Under the pieces are notes generated by a model that searched no databases, had not been told where the DNA came from, and worked only from the letters and a program-made list of their open reading frames with translations. Below are positions 8,501 through 8,646 of a DNA stretch of 8,646 nt, one piece after another. Both the position numbers and the translations under genes were made by a program. The stretch's first letter is position 1. Each line of letters starts with the position of its first letter. Location of the stretch: contig DBHE01000212.1 in assembly GCA_002296055.1 (NCBI GenBank), positions 1 through 8,646 of the forward strand, written 5' to 3'. The stretch is from Pseudomonadaceae bacterium UBA836. GTDB lineage: Bacteria; Pseudomonadota; Gammaproteobacteria; Pseudomonadales; Pseudomonadaceae.

Positions 8501-8510
8501 CCAGGCCTGG
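8501..8510. repeat. Perfect palindrome CCAGGCCTGG
   Basis: A 10-bp perfect palindrome sits upstream of the TATAAT of the LysM gene, next to where a -35 box would be. An overlapping inverted repeat GCCAG (8493-8497) / CTGGC (8507-8511) uses part of it. It could be a regulator site or chance; nothing in the sequence names a binding protein. Confidence 0.5.
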
Positions 8511-8548
8511 CGACGTGCTCCCACACGCTAGACCCGCTTTATTTCCAA

Positions 8549-8569
8549 GCTGCTCATCATCTTAGCAGC
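8549..8569. repeat. Inverted repeat GCTGCT-N9-AGCAGC
   Basis: Perfect 6-bp arms are separated by 9 bases, ending 39 bases before the def start. The size and spacing resemble an operator for a dimeric regulator. It is not followed by a T-tract on either strand, so it is not a terminator. Confidence 0.5.
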
Positions 8570-8579
8570 ACAATTTAGA

Positions 8580-8594
8580 TTTGTTCCAGACAAA
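8580..8594. repeat. Inverted repeat TTTGT-N5-ACAAA
   Basis: Perfect 5-bp arms with a 5-base spacer end 14 bases before the def ATG. If def is transcribed from further upstream, it would be a weak AU-rich hairpin in the leader; otherwise it may be an operator at the promoter. The arms are short, so chance is possible. Confidence 0.4.
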
Positions 8595-8608
8595 GCGGTA
8601 CAAACCCC

Positions 8609-8646
8609 ATGGCGATATTGAACATACTGGAATTTCCCGACCCACG
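8609..8646 (+). CDS. def: Peptide deformylase, first 12 codons (cut by window edge)
   Basis: The frame from the ATG at 8609 reads MAILNILEFPDP and then runs off the window. This N-terminus matches peptide deformylase of pseudomonads, which continues with RLRTIAKPV as I recall it. The enzyme is a metalloprotease-fold protein that removes the formyl group from the initiator methionine of new proteins. The active-site motifs lie beyond the edge and cannot be checked. The context supports the call: def, usually followed by fmt, lies divergent from the LysM/dprA genes in Pseudomonas. No clear Shine-Dalgarno sequence precedes the ATG; the nearest purine-rich bases are AAAGCGG at 8592-8598. Confidence 0.88.
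   Translation, partial: MAILNILEFPDP

Larger units (their letters stand above)
8469..8608. promoter_or_regulatory. Divergent intergenic region between the LysM gene and def
   Basis: This 140-bp gap must carry the promoters of the LysM gene (minus) and def (plus). It is more AT-rich than the genes around it. It contains a perfect TATAAT on the minus strand (8484-8489), a 10-bp palindrome (8501-8510) and two inverted repeats (8549-8569 and 8580-8594). For def no good -10/-35 pair stands out; TAGATT at 8576-8581 is a weak -10 candidate. Confidence 0.7.

Overview
The window is a GC-rich stretch of bacterial chromosome, tightly packed and made almost entirely of housekeeping genes. Gene content and protein sequence point to Pseudomonas in the broad sense (Pseudomonadaceae). 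The clearest signs are a divergent trpI/trpBA pair, an arrangement typical of pseudomonads, and the cluster def / LysM protein / dprA / tsaC / hemF / aroE, which I recall from near the replication origin of P. aeruginosa. Species cannot be fixed from the sequence alone.

Layout, left to right. Positions 1-888 (minus) hold the N-terminal 296 codons of a predicted lipoprotein zinc aminopeptidase. Its start overlaps the stop of trpI (885-1781, minus) by 4 bases. A 97-bp control region separates trpI from the divergent trpBA operon (1879-3875, plus). trpA converges on aroE with a 10-bp overlap that lies inside a perfect 16-bp palindrome. aroE, hemF, tsaC and dprA (3866-7362, all minus) follow each other with overlaps or short gaps and probably form one operon, read in the order dprA-tsaC-hemF-aroE. 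A Rho-independent terminator at about 7398-7423 separates this operon from the upstream LysM exported protein (7443-8468, minus). A 140-bp region with several small inverted repeats separates the LysM gene from the first 12 codons of def (8609 onward, plus).

How the genes fit together. AroE makes shikimate on the route to chorismate. TrpA and TrpB carry out the last step of tryptophan synthesis, and TrpI activates trpBA when indole-glycerol phosphate accumulates. HemF acts in haem synthesis, TsaC in the t6A modification of tRNA, DprA in loading RecA on incoming DNA, and Def in N-terminal processing of new proteins. The LysM protein and the lipoprotein peptidase act in the cell envelope.

I see no mobile element, CRISPR array, RNA gene or defence system. 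Nothing here is convincingly a new biological system. The points worth a second look are small: translational coupling of trpI to an envelope peptidase, the shared palindrome closing trpA and aroE, the well-placed TrpI-type operator with an ambiguous trpI start, and the palindromes between the LysM gene and def.
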